Positions 28,844 through 36,977 of a DNA stretch of 64,000 bases are shown here, one piece after another. Location: the NCBI RefSeq assembly GCF_007860125.1, contig NZ_SJPW01000008.1, forward strand, positions 372,594 to 436,593, read 5' to 3'. Under the pieces are notes generated by a model. That model worked only from the letters and a program-made list of their open reading frames with translations. It was not told the origin of the DNA and searched no databases. This DNA comes from Rubripirellula tenax. Its GTDB lineage: Bacteria > Planctomycetota > Planctomycetia > Pirellulales > Pirellulaceae. The translations under genes and the position numbers were made by a program. The first letter of the stretch is position 1. Each line of letters begins with the position of its first letter.

Positions 28844-29707
28844 TTAGCTCTCGTCGGTTGAAACCGGAACGTAATCCGATTCGGTGTATTCCGATTCCGT
28901 TGAGCGTTCTCTTGCGATTCGCGCGACTTCGGCGACGACGGCTTGTGCTGTTCGCAATTCGATAGGCGAGAACCAGCGGACGTTGCCGGTGTACTTGCTT
29001 TCAATGCGGTTCTTCGCGGCCAATTCGCCCCAGGTCATGTTGTCCATCATGTGCCAAGCAGCAGCTTGTGCAGTGTTTTGCGTCAGTTGCCCACGTCCGA
29101 GCGATTCACAAAGGACTCGAACGTTGGGGTCGCTGGTGAATTCTTCGATGGGAACCATCTTGTAGGCCATCCGTGGATTCGGGTCTTGCTTGCCATGTTC
29201 CAGGCAAACGGTTTGCACAGCAACTTTCATCATGCGTTCGGGCGCGACTCGCATGAATCCGCCACCACCACCGCCCATGCCGCCGCCACCCATGCCACCG
29301 CCGCCCATGCCACCGCCGCCGCCGCCCATGCCGCCACCGCCAGCTTGTCCACCGCCACCGCCGCCACCCATGCCGCCGCCGCCCATGCCGCCACCACCCA
29401 TGCCGCCGCCGCCCATGCCCATGCCTTGGGCAAGGATTGGGACGCTAGCGAAAGCTTCGGGTAATTTCAGATCGAGCGGTTTGTCGGTCAGGTTACGAAT
29501 CAGCACATTCGCCTTGGTCGCGTCTTGCGGGATGATTTTCACATCGACTTGCCCGGCTTCCATCGCGGCAAACAATTCAGCGGTAACTGCAGCGGGATCG
29601 TCTTTGACCTTGTCGGCACTGGCCGTCACGGAAGTGAAAAGCGAGACCGCAAGGGCGGCCAACGCGAGGGCCGACGCTTGACGAACCGGATGGGAGAGAG
29701 TGGTCAC
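28844..29707 (-). CDS. Secreted Gly/Met-repeat protein of unknown function
   Basis: Protein of 287 residues. A signal peptide covers about the first 30 residues (ending TASADK), then a domain of about 70 residues (ELFAAMEAGQVDVKIIPQDATKANVLI), a low-complexity block of MGGGG repeats, and a conserved C-terminal domain with MVPIEEFTSDPNVRVLCESLG and TWGELAAKNRIES. The start is GTG 29707: an AAGGA site lies 8 bases upstream, whereas a second GTG at 29713 is too close. The C-terminal part looks folded and probably does the work, with the repeat acting as a flexible or aggregating linker. Function not recognised. It converges on DUF4159 across a shared terminator. Confidence 0.78.
   Translation of the reverse strand: MTTLSHPVRQASALALAALAVSLFTSVTASADKVKDDPAAVTAELFAAMEAGQVDVKIIPQDATKANVLIRNLTDKPLDLKLPEAFASVPILAQGMGMGGGGMGGGGMGGGGMGGGGGGGQAGGGGMGGGGGGMGGGGMGGGGMGGGGGGFMRVAPERMMKVAVQTVCLEHGKQDPNPRMAYKMVPIEEFTSDPNVRVLCESLGRGQLTQNTAQAAAWHMMDNMTWGELAAKNRIESKYTGNVRWFSPIELRTAQAVVAEVARIARERSTESEYTESDYVPVSTDES
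29258..29426 (-). repeat. MGGGG-coding tandem repeat
   Basis: Imperfect tandem repeat of about 170 bases built on a 15-base unit coding Met-Gly4, with units of varied length and one Gln-Ala interruption. It lies in frame inside the secreted protein at 28844. Unit variation suggests replication slippage. Confidence 0.8.
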
Positions 29708-29950
29708 GAACACGTTCCTTTGAGTTAATTTTGTCTGGTCAGCCACGATCGAAAATGCATCGAAAATGCGGAGGGTGGGTGACGCAATCAGACCGCCATC
29801 ATAATCGCGCCGCTTGGCTGTACCAAGCAGAATCAGCGATCCACGACGATTCCATTTACCTAATTTCCTGTCCAACTTGCCAAATCGATACCCACGGACC
29901 AATCCGAATGCTAGGTCAAACAGGATAATCCATAGGAAAACGAACGATCC

Positions 29951-30874
29951 TCAGAGATCTAATCCCCAAACGGCCCCTTCGTCCGTCGATTCGAAGCAAA
30001 TTTTTCCGAGTTGCTGGGACAGCGTCTTCTTCTCACTATCGACGGTCGTTTGGACGGTTCGGATGTTTCGCGATTCCAAAGACTGCAGAGCCGCCGCGAT
30101 CAAATAGCTTTCCGCCGATGATAATTCCCCGCGATTATGGGCATCGCCGAGGTCCAAAATGGCTGTTGATGGACTCAACACTTCGGCTTCGGGGTCGCTA
30201 AACCAGAAATCGACGACCGCCAACACGGTGGAAGATCGGTCGATCAGCTGGTACCGTTCGATGTCAATGTGCGACAGTCCCGATGACCGGCGCCGATCGG
30301 GGGGGAGCAACCGGCAGGACTCGATTTTTGCGGAACGGCGAAGTTGCAAAGCCTCGCGGCTGACCGGCGGGCGATAAAACATCGTCCCCACTTCCATCCG
30401 ATGTACCGCGAAACGTTCGACGAAGCCCGCTTCCCGGAGTGTCGCGACGAAGCGTTCATCCTTTACCGACACGCCGATCCCGTGCCCAAGCGGCTCCAGC
30501 CCGGCGTATCCAAACCAGTCATCGCGGACGATCCCGGCGCCGATTTTGGTGAACCCATGGGCGCGGATCCGAATCAACATTTCGGTCAGGAGGTCGCGGG
30601 CAATATCGATACCCAAGTTGGGAAGCGAGCAGACGGCCATGATCGTGGCAGCACCGTCGTCGGCCGAAGCGGCAAAGTGACTCCAGCCCACGACCTCGCC
30701 GCCCTGTTCAGCGACCAGCAAACCGCCGGGATCAAAAAAAGTGCGAGCCACGGTGGCTTGTTCCAAGCGGGGCAGGTTCACTTGGGGCGGGGTGCCAATC
30801 GCCGACCAATGAGCCATCCAAACGTTTGTCAGCGAGGGAAGGTCGCCGTTTCGGAACGAACGGATGATCGGCAC
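29951..30874 (-). CDS. GNAT-family N-acetyltransferase
   Basis: Protein of 307 residues. The first 160 residues follow the GNAT pattern: an N-terminal RSFRNGDLPSLTNVW strand-helix, LLVAEQGGEVVGWSHF, and IARDLLTEMLIRIRAHGFTKI in the acetyl-CoA region. The second half is less typical and may be a degenerate second GNAT unit (DLGDAHNRGELSSAESYLIAAALQSLESRNI). GTG 30874 is preferred because GGGGAG lies 6 bases upstream and the domain starts there; a TTG at 30907 would add 11 residues. The acceptor is unknown. It stands alone on the minus strand. Confidence 0.75.
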   Translation of the reverse strand: MPIIRSFRNGDLPSLTNVWMAHWSAIGTPPQVNLPRLEQATVARTFFDPGGLLVAEQGGEVVGWSHFAASADDGAATIMAVCSLPNLGIDIARDLLTEMLIRIRAHGFTKIGAGIVRDDWFGYAGLEPLGHGIGVSVKDERFVATLREAGFVERFAVHRMEVGTMFYRPPVSREALQLRRSAKIESCRLLPPDRRRSSGLSHIDIERYQLIDRSSTVLAVVDFWFSDPEAEVLSPSTAILDLGDAHNRGELSSAESYLIAAALQSLESRNIRTVQTTVDSEKKTLSQQLGKICFESTDEGAVWGLDL

Positions 30875-31057
30875 GCTCGAGCTCCCCGGATTTGGAAAGA
30901 AGAACAACGTTGAATAAAAGAGAACTTATTGTTCGTAAATTTTTGTGTCCATCCAACCTATCAAAATGGCGTCAATGATGGGCGAGGCACCGTGCGATTG
31001 GCACGGGCTTGGCCCAGATGGGTGTCGCCAGCGGCGAAAAAACTCCGAGCAAAAAAA

Positions 31058-31095
31058 AAACGGTGAGGCAGCCTCGAAAGGTTGTCTCACCGTTT
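31058..31095 (-). terminator. Intrinsic terminator with UUCG loop and T10
   Basis: Two 17-base arms (31058-31074 and 31079-31095) pair except at two positions. On the minus strand the loop is TTCG and the hairpin runs directly into ten T residues, a textbook intrinsic terminator. It most likely ends the transcript of the hydrolase gene at 31385, about 290 bases away. Confidence 0.75.
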
Positions 31096-31192
31096 AATTC
31101 AAAAAAACCACGAGAGGAACTCGTAACTCTGTTGCCGCAATCCCACTCGACGTCAACTTTGCCACGAACCGCTCAACTTTTCGGGGCTTCAT
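31094..31192 (-). CDS. Candidate 32-residue small protein
   Basis: ATG to TAA, 32 codons, starting in an ATGA overlap with the 39-codon frame upstream and stopping inside the terminator stem. The sequence begins MKPRKVERFVAK and ends in the hydrophobic VPLVVFLN. No ribosome site is clear apart from possible coupling. May be chance. Confidence 0.2.
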   Translation of the reverse strand: MKPRKVERFVAKLTSSGIAATELRVPLVVFLN

Positions 31193-31308
31193 CGCAACGA
31201 ACCCCCTAGCATCGGATCATCCACACTGATGATCCTCGCCGGTACGGGTATGGATCGACCGATTTTGCCGCTGGCTCGGATCGTAAGCGTCGAAACGCCA
31301 AACCCCAT
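31189..31308 (-). CDS. Candidate 39-residue small protein
   Basis: ATG to TGA, 39 codons (MGFGVSTLTIRASGKIGRS at the start), no obvious ribosome site. Interest comes only from its four-base overlap with a second small frame and from the terminator placed right after the pair. Not recognised. Confidence 0.2.
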   Translation of the reverse strand: MGFGVSTLTIRASGKIGRSIPVPARIISVDDPMLGGSLR

Positions 31309-31384
31309 GGTGCCGCGTGACTCGTGGCGCGGTTAAGTAGACTTTGCGGGCGTGTCAACTTTGGTTGAAGAAGCCGCCGCGTTG

Positions 31385-33493
31385 CTATCGTTCCATCACC
31401 AGCGGAAGCGATGGCGCGTTGGCATCGACGACTTCGACCGATTCGAGCTGGGCGACTCGGTCTTTCCCATCGATCTCTTGCAGATGTTCCAACAGAATCC
31501 GGCGGACTTCGAAGACGGCTTTGGGCGTCATATGGACAGACGTATGGGGTGCGTCCACGATCAGTTCGCTTTCGGTGTCTTCCATGTGGGCGCTCGCATA
31601 CTCAACGACTCCGTCGCCCTTTTCGGTTCGGCCGGTGATCAGCGTCGGATTTTCGAGGACGCCGATGATGTTGTGATACTTCACGCCCGGCGCGTGCTTG
31701 GCTCGCATCATGACGGGAAAGATAGGCGATTCGGGAGCCAGCGAGTCGATCGCGTTGGCGACCGTTAACAGTTCGGTGTCTTTGAACACACTCGGATTCA
31801 GCTCGGCCAGGCGGCTGCCGGTTCGGATCGCCATTTTGGGCAGCTTGATGAATTTTCGAGCCAGCCAGCGAGTGTAGTCGTTAGCGAACTCGCTTCCCCG
31901 GTGCGGAGTCCCGATCGTGATCACGCGCTTGACGGAGGTATTGGGGCGGAAGAACAATGTGCTGACCAATTTGAAACGATCGTCGTCATCGCCCTTCAAT
32001 TTGGCAATCGCTTCGTCTGCGCTACGTACCGGTTCGTTACTGACGATTTTCCAGAACTCGTCGCCGCTATCGATCGTCTGCATGCGGCTGACCAGTCCTC
32101 CCATGCTGTGTCCGACCAACACCATTTCATCGAGCGGTTGATCACGGCGGTTTTCATCGAAGACCTTGCGCATCGCGGTCAAGTCGGTGCGCAATTGGGT
32201 GGCGGACAACCAAAACGGCTGGCCGGACGGATAGAGGTAAAACCAAAACTGGTAACGTTCGCGAATCTCGGGAAAACTGCGCAGATCGTTGAACATATCC
32301 ATCCACGTCATCGGACTGGACCACAACCCGTGAACCATCAGCACCGGAATCCGCTCGGGGTCGTAGGGTTCCAGCATGTATAGGCCGCGGCGGTTGGCCG
32401 ACTCGTTGGGATTGAGTAGGCCTTCGGTGGCTTCATTCCGTTTGCGGAAGTCGGGGCTGTCCAAGAAGTAGGCCAACGGTGTCGTCAAGTCAGTTTCCAA
32501 CGGCACCCACTGCTCGGCCAATTGGATTTGGTTGGCACGCAATGGATCAAAGAACTCGAGCACACAGACCCGCGATTCCCCCGCTCGTCCGCCGCCCCGA
32601 GGTTTGACGCATCGCATCAACGCGCTGACCGAATAACTCAATCCCTTGGGATAGTATTTTTCTCGGGGGTCGTTGTCTTCCGGCGGACGGCGTACCGCGA
32701 TCAATGGAACGCCGAGCCCGTAAGTGGTGTGTTGGTTACGGAGAGTCTGGATGTCGTAGTCGCTGACGAATTCGTAGTGATCGAATTCATCCGTTTTCCA
32801 TTGACCACGCATTTCGGTGCGAACGACAAACTCGCGATCTTCGGTCTTGATCGTGTAGGTTTGCCCGGGCTGGATTTGGTTTTCACTGCACAACAATCGC
32901 AGCGTGTCTTCGAGCGACTCGTTGTACAGGTCACATGCGCCACGGAACTGGGGGTCGTAGAAGTTGCGTGTGTTGCCTAGGTCATCGCTGAACAAATAGT
33001 CATAGCTATTGGTCAACGCAATGCCGTACTGGTTCAACGCATCGCTGACGCGGCCGGCCTTCTCTGCTTTTTTGCCTTCGACATACGCCAGTTCGCTCAG
33101 GGCGTAGATCAGTTCAGCTTCCGGATTCTCAGTCACCCGTTTGCGAATGTGTGCGAAGCAAACACTGCTGTTGCGCAGATACTGGTCTTCCAAGTCGAAT
33201 CGGCGAAGCGTGTGCCAAGTTCGTTCGCTGACCTCGGGACCTTTCCGGCCGACCAGGTGCAAGGTTTGTGTCAGCGGATTGTCGCGAATCTTTCGACTGG
33301 CCAAGTAACTTGGCGTCGCACATCCGCTGTGAAACAGCATCACCATCGCGAACGCAAAACCGAAACACGAACGAATGCTCCGACCTCGAAATCGTTCGGC
33401 AAAGGGCGATTCGGCAAGTGCGCAGGCGACCGAATCGACCTTTCGTCGACCGTTTTCGGTAAATCGCTGAGGACCAAAAGAGGACTGCATCAT
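31385..33493 (-). CDS. Lipoprotein alpha/beta hydrolase (PGAP1-like esterase)
   Basis: Protein of 702 residues. The N-terminus has a long basic leader, then a hydrophobic segment ending in a lipobox-like LFHSGC near residue 58, so it is probably a lipoprotein. About 300 residues of less conserved, helical sequence follow. An alpha/beta-hydrolase domain begins near residue 385 (VLMVHGLWSSPMTW), with the nucleophile elbow GHSMGG and a later GTPHRGSEFA segment, as in PGAP1-like and LipA-type lipases. The late His is probably in the TSVHMTPKA region. Two adjacent ATGs (33493 and 33490) serve as start. An envelope lipase/esterase role is likely; the substrate is unknown. A terminator lies downstream. 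Confidence 0.8.
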   Translation of the reverse strand: MMQSSFGPQRFTENGRRKVDSVACALAESPFAERFRGRSIRSCFGFAFAMVMLFHSGCATPSYLASRKIRDNPLTQTLHLVGRKGPEVSERTWHTLRRFDLEDQYLRNSSVCFAHIRKRVTENPEAELIYALSELAYVEGKKAEKAGRVSDALNQYGIALTNSYDYLFSDDLGNTRNFYDPQFRGACDLYNESLEDTLRLLCSENQIQPGQTYTIKTEDREFVVRTEMRGQWKTDEFDHYEFVSDYDIQTLRNQHTTYGLGVPLIAVRRPPEDNDPREKYYPKGLSYSVSALMRCVKPRGGGRAGESRVCVLEFFDPLRANQIQLAEQWVPLETDLTTPLAYFLDSPDFRKRNEATEGLLNPNESANRRGLYMLEPYDPERIPVLMVHGLWSSPMTWMDMFNDLRSFPEIRERYQFWFYLYPSGQPFWLSATQLRTDLTAMRKVFDENRRDQPLDEMVLVGHSMGGLVSRMQTIDSGDEFWKIVSNEPVRSADEAIAKLKGDDDDRFKLVSTLFFRPNTSVKRVITIGTPHRGSEFANDYTRWLARKFIKLPKMAIRTGSRLAELNPSVFKDTELLTVANAIDSLAPESPIFPVMMRAKHAPGVKYHNIIGVLENPTLITGRTEKGDGVVEYASAHMEDTESELIVDAPHTSVHMTPKAVFEVRRILLEHLQEIDGKDRVAQLESVEVVDANAPSLPLVMER

Positions 33494-33718
33494 GCGTCAA
33501 CGACCGTTCCCCGAGACTGTTATCGATCCGATCGAAGAACAAGCGAGGGTCCGGCGGTTCGAGCTTCCTTGCCGAGCATCCGTAGCACGAGATCGACGAC
33601 AACCTGTCGATCTTCTTGAACGTTAGAAAGCAATCGACGTTGATGTCAACGCAGTTTCCAAGGACGGCCGTGAAACCGAGCCGATTTCGCCGTCTGGGCT
33701 ATCCCGTAGCCGGCCAAA

Positions 33719-34342
33719 TTACAGCATCGGTGGGGGGGGCGGAGGCGGCGGTGGCGGCGGTGGCGGCGGTGGCGGGTCGTCATCGTCATCGTCGTCGTCG
33801 TCATCGTCATCGTCATCGTCGTCGTCGTCATCGTCATCGTCATCGTCGTCGTCGTCGTCGTCTTCCGGTTCCGGTTCCGGTTCCGGCTCGGGTTCCGGTG
33901 GAGGTGTTGGGATGGTGGTGGCCATTTGCATGGGCGATCGTTCTGTCATCAACCGTGAACGGCCGGTCAAATTTCCGGATACATAGCTGGGAATCACAAA
34001 CGAATTGGTCGAAAACGGTGCCGTCACGACCACTTCGACCAGCGACGTGGAGTCGTCGATCGTGTCGGGTGAGACCGACACGACCGCGTCATTGATCCCG
34101 ATGATCGCCAAGTGATCTTTGGCAACTTGCACGACATCGCCCGTGTTGGCGCCCGGAACGATGGCGGCGCGAGCGGCCAGGTAAGCGGCGTGATCGACGG
34201 TGTGTCGCAGCATGCTGACGCGAGTCAATTCGATGCCGCCGAAAATCAATGCCACCAAAACGGTCAGGGCCACCGCAAATTCGACGGCGGTTGCGGCTCT
34301 TCGTTGCGATCTTGCGTGAGTGGACGATTTGAAGTCGTACAT
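33719..34342 (-). CDS. TadE-like protein with poly-Asp and poly-Pro tail
   Basis: Protein of 207 residues. The N-terminus has the TadE signature: basic leader RSQRRAATAVEFAVAL followed by one hydrophobic helix, as in pseudopilins of Flp/Tad systems. The middle is a soluble domain of about 90 residues. The C-terminus is extreme low complexity: alternating Glu-Pro, then 29 Asp, then 16 Pro, ending Met-Leu. The acidic run could bind Ca2+ or other cations, and the proline run would need EF-P for translation. It is the last of three Tad-like genes on this strand. ATG 34342. No Tad ATPase or secretin is nearby, as is common for planctomycete TadE/TadG genes. Confidence 0.85.
   Translation of the reverse strand: MYDFKSSTHARSQRRAATAVEFAVALTVLVALIFGGIELTRVSMLRHTVDHAAYLAARAAIVPGANTGDVVQVAKDHLAIIGINDAVVSVSPDTIDDSTSLVEVVVTAPFSTNSFVIPSYVSGNLTGRSRLMTERSPMQMATTIPTPPPEPEPEPEPEPEDDDDDDDDDDDDDDDDDDDDDDDDDDDDDPPPPPPPPPPPPPPPPML
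33776..33862 (-). repeat. Asp-codon tandem repeat with 27-bp higher-order unit
   Basis: Twenty-nine consecutive Asp codons. GAC and GAT alternate in a nine-codon pattern: 33791-33817 and 33818-33844 are identical 27-base units, with partial units on both sides. This indicates recent duplication of a 27-bp block inside the acidic tail. Confidence 0.9.
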
Positions 34343-34381
34343 GAAATTCCAACAATGGTTTTCAAGGGAGCTGATTCAAAG

Positions 34382-35530
34382 CTATTGAGTCAGGAGTGTG
34401 GGGAGTCGACGCGCGATGTCTTGAAACGCGATTTTCAGTTGAGCAGCCGTGACGGCATGGAAGTGCTCGCCGCCGCCGATTTCCGCCACTTCTTGCATCG
34501 CAGCCTGGGCGGCTTCGTCGCTGAACGTGACGGTAAAGACGGTCACACCCTTGGTAGCTGCTTCCTTTGCGGCCCATTTCGGTGCGGTTCCGTAGTTCTG
34601 GACGCCATCTGTCAACACGATCATGACCTTCGACGCGTGCGGTCGTGCAAACGCCGCATCGGTAACCGCCCACAAGCCTTCGTAGATCCCCCAGCCGATC
34701 GCGGTCCCGCCAGCCACGAAGTTGACGGACACCTCGTCAAGTTTTTCGATGACTTTCGTGTAGTCGGTGGTCAAACGCTGTGGAGTCGACTTGTTCGTGT
34801 TGTAAATCGAAAGCGCCAACTGCTCTTCCTGTGGCGAATCATTCAATTCGTCGTTGAATGCCTTCACCGCAGCAATCAAGTCCAACCACCGTGCATTCGG
34901 AGGCACGGGATCGCCAAAGTCCCATCCGGGAGGCGCCGAGGAGGGTGCCGGCGGATAAGCGGCGACTTCCGACGAACTGTAAGCCATGGATCCACTTCGA
35001 TCGACAACCAACACGCAGTCGATCACGCCCTGAGTGCTTGTCGCACTTCGTAGCGGACGAACATCGAAAAGACCCGCAAAGAACGGAAATACGGGTGGGA
35101 CACCGGCGCCGCTTCCGCCGGCGAACGATGTGGTGGACAAGCGAATCGAATTGGTGACGCCACTGGTCGTGGGTGTGAACGTGTAAGGATCATTGGCGTA
35201 CGTCCGCAGACTGGTTCCGAATTCTAAATCGGATGCGGCAATCGGAACGACGAAACTGCCGATCGGGTTTCTCGTCGCGGCCTCTTGCGCCGCCAAGAGC
35301 GTTTCCGCTTCGTCCCCGGTGAGCGCATATGTTCGTCCTGCAGCGCGAGCAGCCGAGTCGACAGCAATCTGGACTTCGGTATTGACCGATTCCATGTGCG
35401 CGACGTTGATCGCGAAAGCAGACAAAATGAACAGCACGGGAAGTAGAACGCAGATCAGAACCATGGTGGCTCCGGTGCGTTGCCTTGTAACTTGTGCGCT
35501 GGCGAAGGACGGATTCTGAAGATGGATCAT
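34382..35530 (-). CDS. TadG-like secreted protein with VWA domain
   Basis: Protein of 382 residues. The N-terminus (RTGATMVLICVLLPVLFILSAFAINVAHM) is the Tad-secretion Flp-like segment of TadG proteins, followed by SVNTEVQIAVDSAARAAG. From about residue 145 there is a VWA domain with a complete metal motif VVDRSGSMA and the later VLTDG strand. Probably exported and surface-located, binding a ligand through the metal site. ATG 35530 directly precedes the short leader; a longer upstream frame overlaps the TadE gene. It lies between two TadE-like genes, 67 bases after one and 39 before the other, so the three are probably co-transcribed. Confidence 0.87.
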   Translation of the reverse strand: MIHLQNPSFASAQVTRQRTGATMVLICVLLPVLFILSAFAINVAHMESVNTEVQIAVDSAARAAGRTYALTGDEAETLLAAQEAATRNPIGSFVVPIAASDLEFGTSLRTYANDPYTFTPTTSGVTNSIRLSTTSFAGGSGAGVPPVFPFFAGLFDVRPLRSATSTQGVIDCVLVVDRSGSMAYSSSEVAAYPPAPSSAPPGWDFGDPVPPNARWLDLIAAVKAFNDELNDSPQEEQLALSIYNTNKSTPQRLTTDYTKVIEKLDEVSVNFVAGGTAIGWGIYEGLWAVTDAAFARPHASKVMIVLTDGVQNYGTAPKWAAKEAATKGVTVFTVTFSDEAAQAAMQEVAEIGGGEHFHAVTAAQLKIAFQDIARRLPTLLTQ

Positions 35531-35597
35531 GATGATTGTCCAGCAATACGAGTCAAAGCGATAACTGAACCGACGAGAAGCGAAACTAGCATTGCAT

Positions 35598-36023
35598 TCA
35601 CTCGGCACGAAGCGAGACGGATTTTTGCAGCGTCTTGTCGATATAGAGCCAGCCACCTGCCATCGTGTTGTCTGCGAACGCGGCTGTGACCGTGACGGTG
35701 AACCAATCGCCTTGTTTAAGCGTGGCTGGGTCGGCCGGATCCATTTCGACGGTGTACGACTGGACGCTGTGATCATCGAGCAACGTTTCGCACTGGAATG
35801 CAACGTTGGTGGCCATTGCGCCGGGAACGATTCCGACGCGAGCGCCCTCGAAGGCCGTCGTCTTTAACGACTGTTGGACGAATAGCAGCGTGCAGGCTTC
35901 GATCGTCGCCAACGTCAAAATGACGAGTACGGGAAGACAAACAGCAAGCTCGACAACAGCAACGCCGAATCGCGGGCCAGATTTCGGGCCTGATCTTGGT
36001 TTCTGAATACGAATAACGGACAT
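35598..36023 (-). CDS. TadE family protein
   Basis: Protein of 141 residues with the TadE hallmark: a basic leader, then FGVAVVELAVCLPVLVILTLATIEA as one membrane helix, and AFEGARVG after it. The remaining 90 residues form a small extracytoplasmic domain. ATG 36023 is used; a TTG eleven codons upstream is possible but adds no recognised sequence. It is the first gene of a three-gene set with the VWA TadG-like protein and the poly-Asp TadE-like protein. Confidence 0.88.
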   Translation of the reverse strand: MSVIRIQKPRSGPKSGPRFGVAVVELAVCLPVLVILTLATIEACTLLFVQQSLKTTAFEGARVGIVPGAMATNVAFQCETLLDDHSVQSYTVEMDPADPATLKQGDWFTVTVTAAFADNTMAGGWLYIDKTLQKSVSLRAE

Positions 36024-36162
36024 GTCACATCGCGGGGCAATAGATTCAACAGACAAAGGTCTATTGGGAACCTATGTCACACAGGCGACTTGAACGCGTT
36101 ACAAAGCGAAAAGATGTGGTGATCCATCCCCTCAAGCTGCATTCACAGTAGAGATAACGCGA

Positions 36163-36969
36163 TTACGCGGGTTGGGCGTATCGAATCAAGAATGCGGCCG
36201 TCGACTCAATGACAAAATCGATGTCGCGCGGTTCATTGACCAACAGATGATCACTTCCGTCGAGCGAGATTAGGCTGATTGGCGTGGGCTCGGCTGCGTG
36301 CGGCGACGATTGAATCAGCCCAAGAATCCGAATCGCGTGGTCGAATCCGACCGTGCGATCGAGGGGAGAATGGAACAGTAATGTCGGGCACTGGATCCGC
36401 GAAATCAAAGCCGGAAGATCGTGGCTGCGAAAATCGTCAAGCATTTCGCGACGAATGGTCCAGGCCCGACCGCCGATCGAGACGGTTCCAACGCCATCGG
36501 ACTCGATTGCCGGGTCCATATGCGAAAGCAATTTGGCTAGGTGAACGGTTTCGCTGGGCGCGGCAAGTGCAACGACGGTTCGCGGTTTCGTCTCCGTCGG
36601 CATTCCCGCCGTGGCGAGCGATGCGGCGCCGCCGAACGAATGGCCGATCAAGGCATCGACGCGTCCAAACTCGCCCGTCGTGAACTCCATCGCCGAACGC
36701 AGGTCGCCAAGGTTGGTGGTGAAGTTGGTGTGCGAAAAATCTCCTTCGCTGCCGCCCAAACCCGTCATGTCGTATCGCAGGCACGCGATGCCACGCGCGG
36801 CCAAACCACGAGACGTACGAACGATCGCTTTGAGATCCTTGTTGCAGGTGAAGCAATGGCTAAACACGGCAACGACCAAAGGATCGGCGTCGGTGGGTCG
36901 ATCAACGATTCCGGCAAGCGATTCGCCACTGCCACCGACGAATTTGACACGATACGAAGTCGTTTGCAC
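36163..36969 (-). CDS. Alpha/beta hydrolase
   Basis: Protein of 268 residues of the alpha/beta-hydrolase fold. The oxyanion region is VFSHCFTCNKDLKAI, the nucleophile elbow is IGHSFGG (Ser about 111), the acid is likely Asp in HSPLDRTVGF, and the His is in LDGSDHLLVN. It resembles cytoplasmic hydrolases fused to or paired with OsmC proteins, but here it stands alone. The start is GTG at 36969, eight bases after the floA stop, so it may be read from the floA promoter. Substrate unknown. Confidence 0.82.
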   Translation of the reverse strand: MQTTSYRVKFVGGSGESLAGIVDRPTDADPLVVAVFSHCFTCNKDLKAIVRTSRGLAARGIACLRYDMTGLGGSEGDFSHTNFTTNLGDLRSAMEFTTGEFGRVDALIGHSFGGAASLATAGMPTETKPRTVVALAAPSETVHLAKLLSHMDPAIESDGVGTVSIGGRAWTIRREMLDDFRSHDLPALISRIQCPTLLFHSPLDRTVGFDHAIRILGLIQSSPHAAEPTPISLISLDGSDHLLVNEPRDIDFVIESTAAFLIRYAQPA

Positions 36970-36977
36970 GGCGGTGG

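Larger units (their letters stand above)
30875..31384. other. 510-base intergenic region
   Basis: This stretch lies between the GNAT start and the stop of the large lipoprotein hydrolase. It holds an A-rich tract (31051-31060), a strong hairpin that works as a minus-strand terminator (31058-31095), two tiny overlapping minus-strand reading frames (31094-31308), and a short inverted repeat GATCATC/GATGATC near 31216. No larger gene is seen. Confidence 0.5.

Noticed and set aside
28943..29464. Ala/Thr/His-rich plus-strand frame
   Set aside because: Mirror of the Met-Gly repeat on the opposite strand.
33776..33862. CRISPR-like repeat array
   Set aside because: The repeat is a triplet run in frame within a coding sequence, with no spacers and no cas genes nearby.
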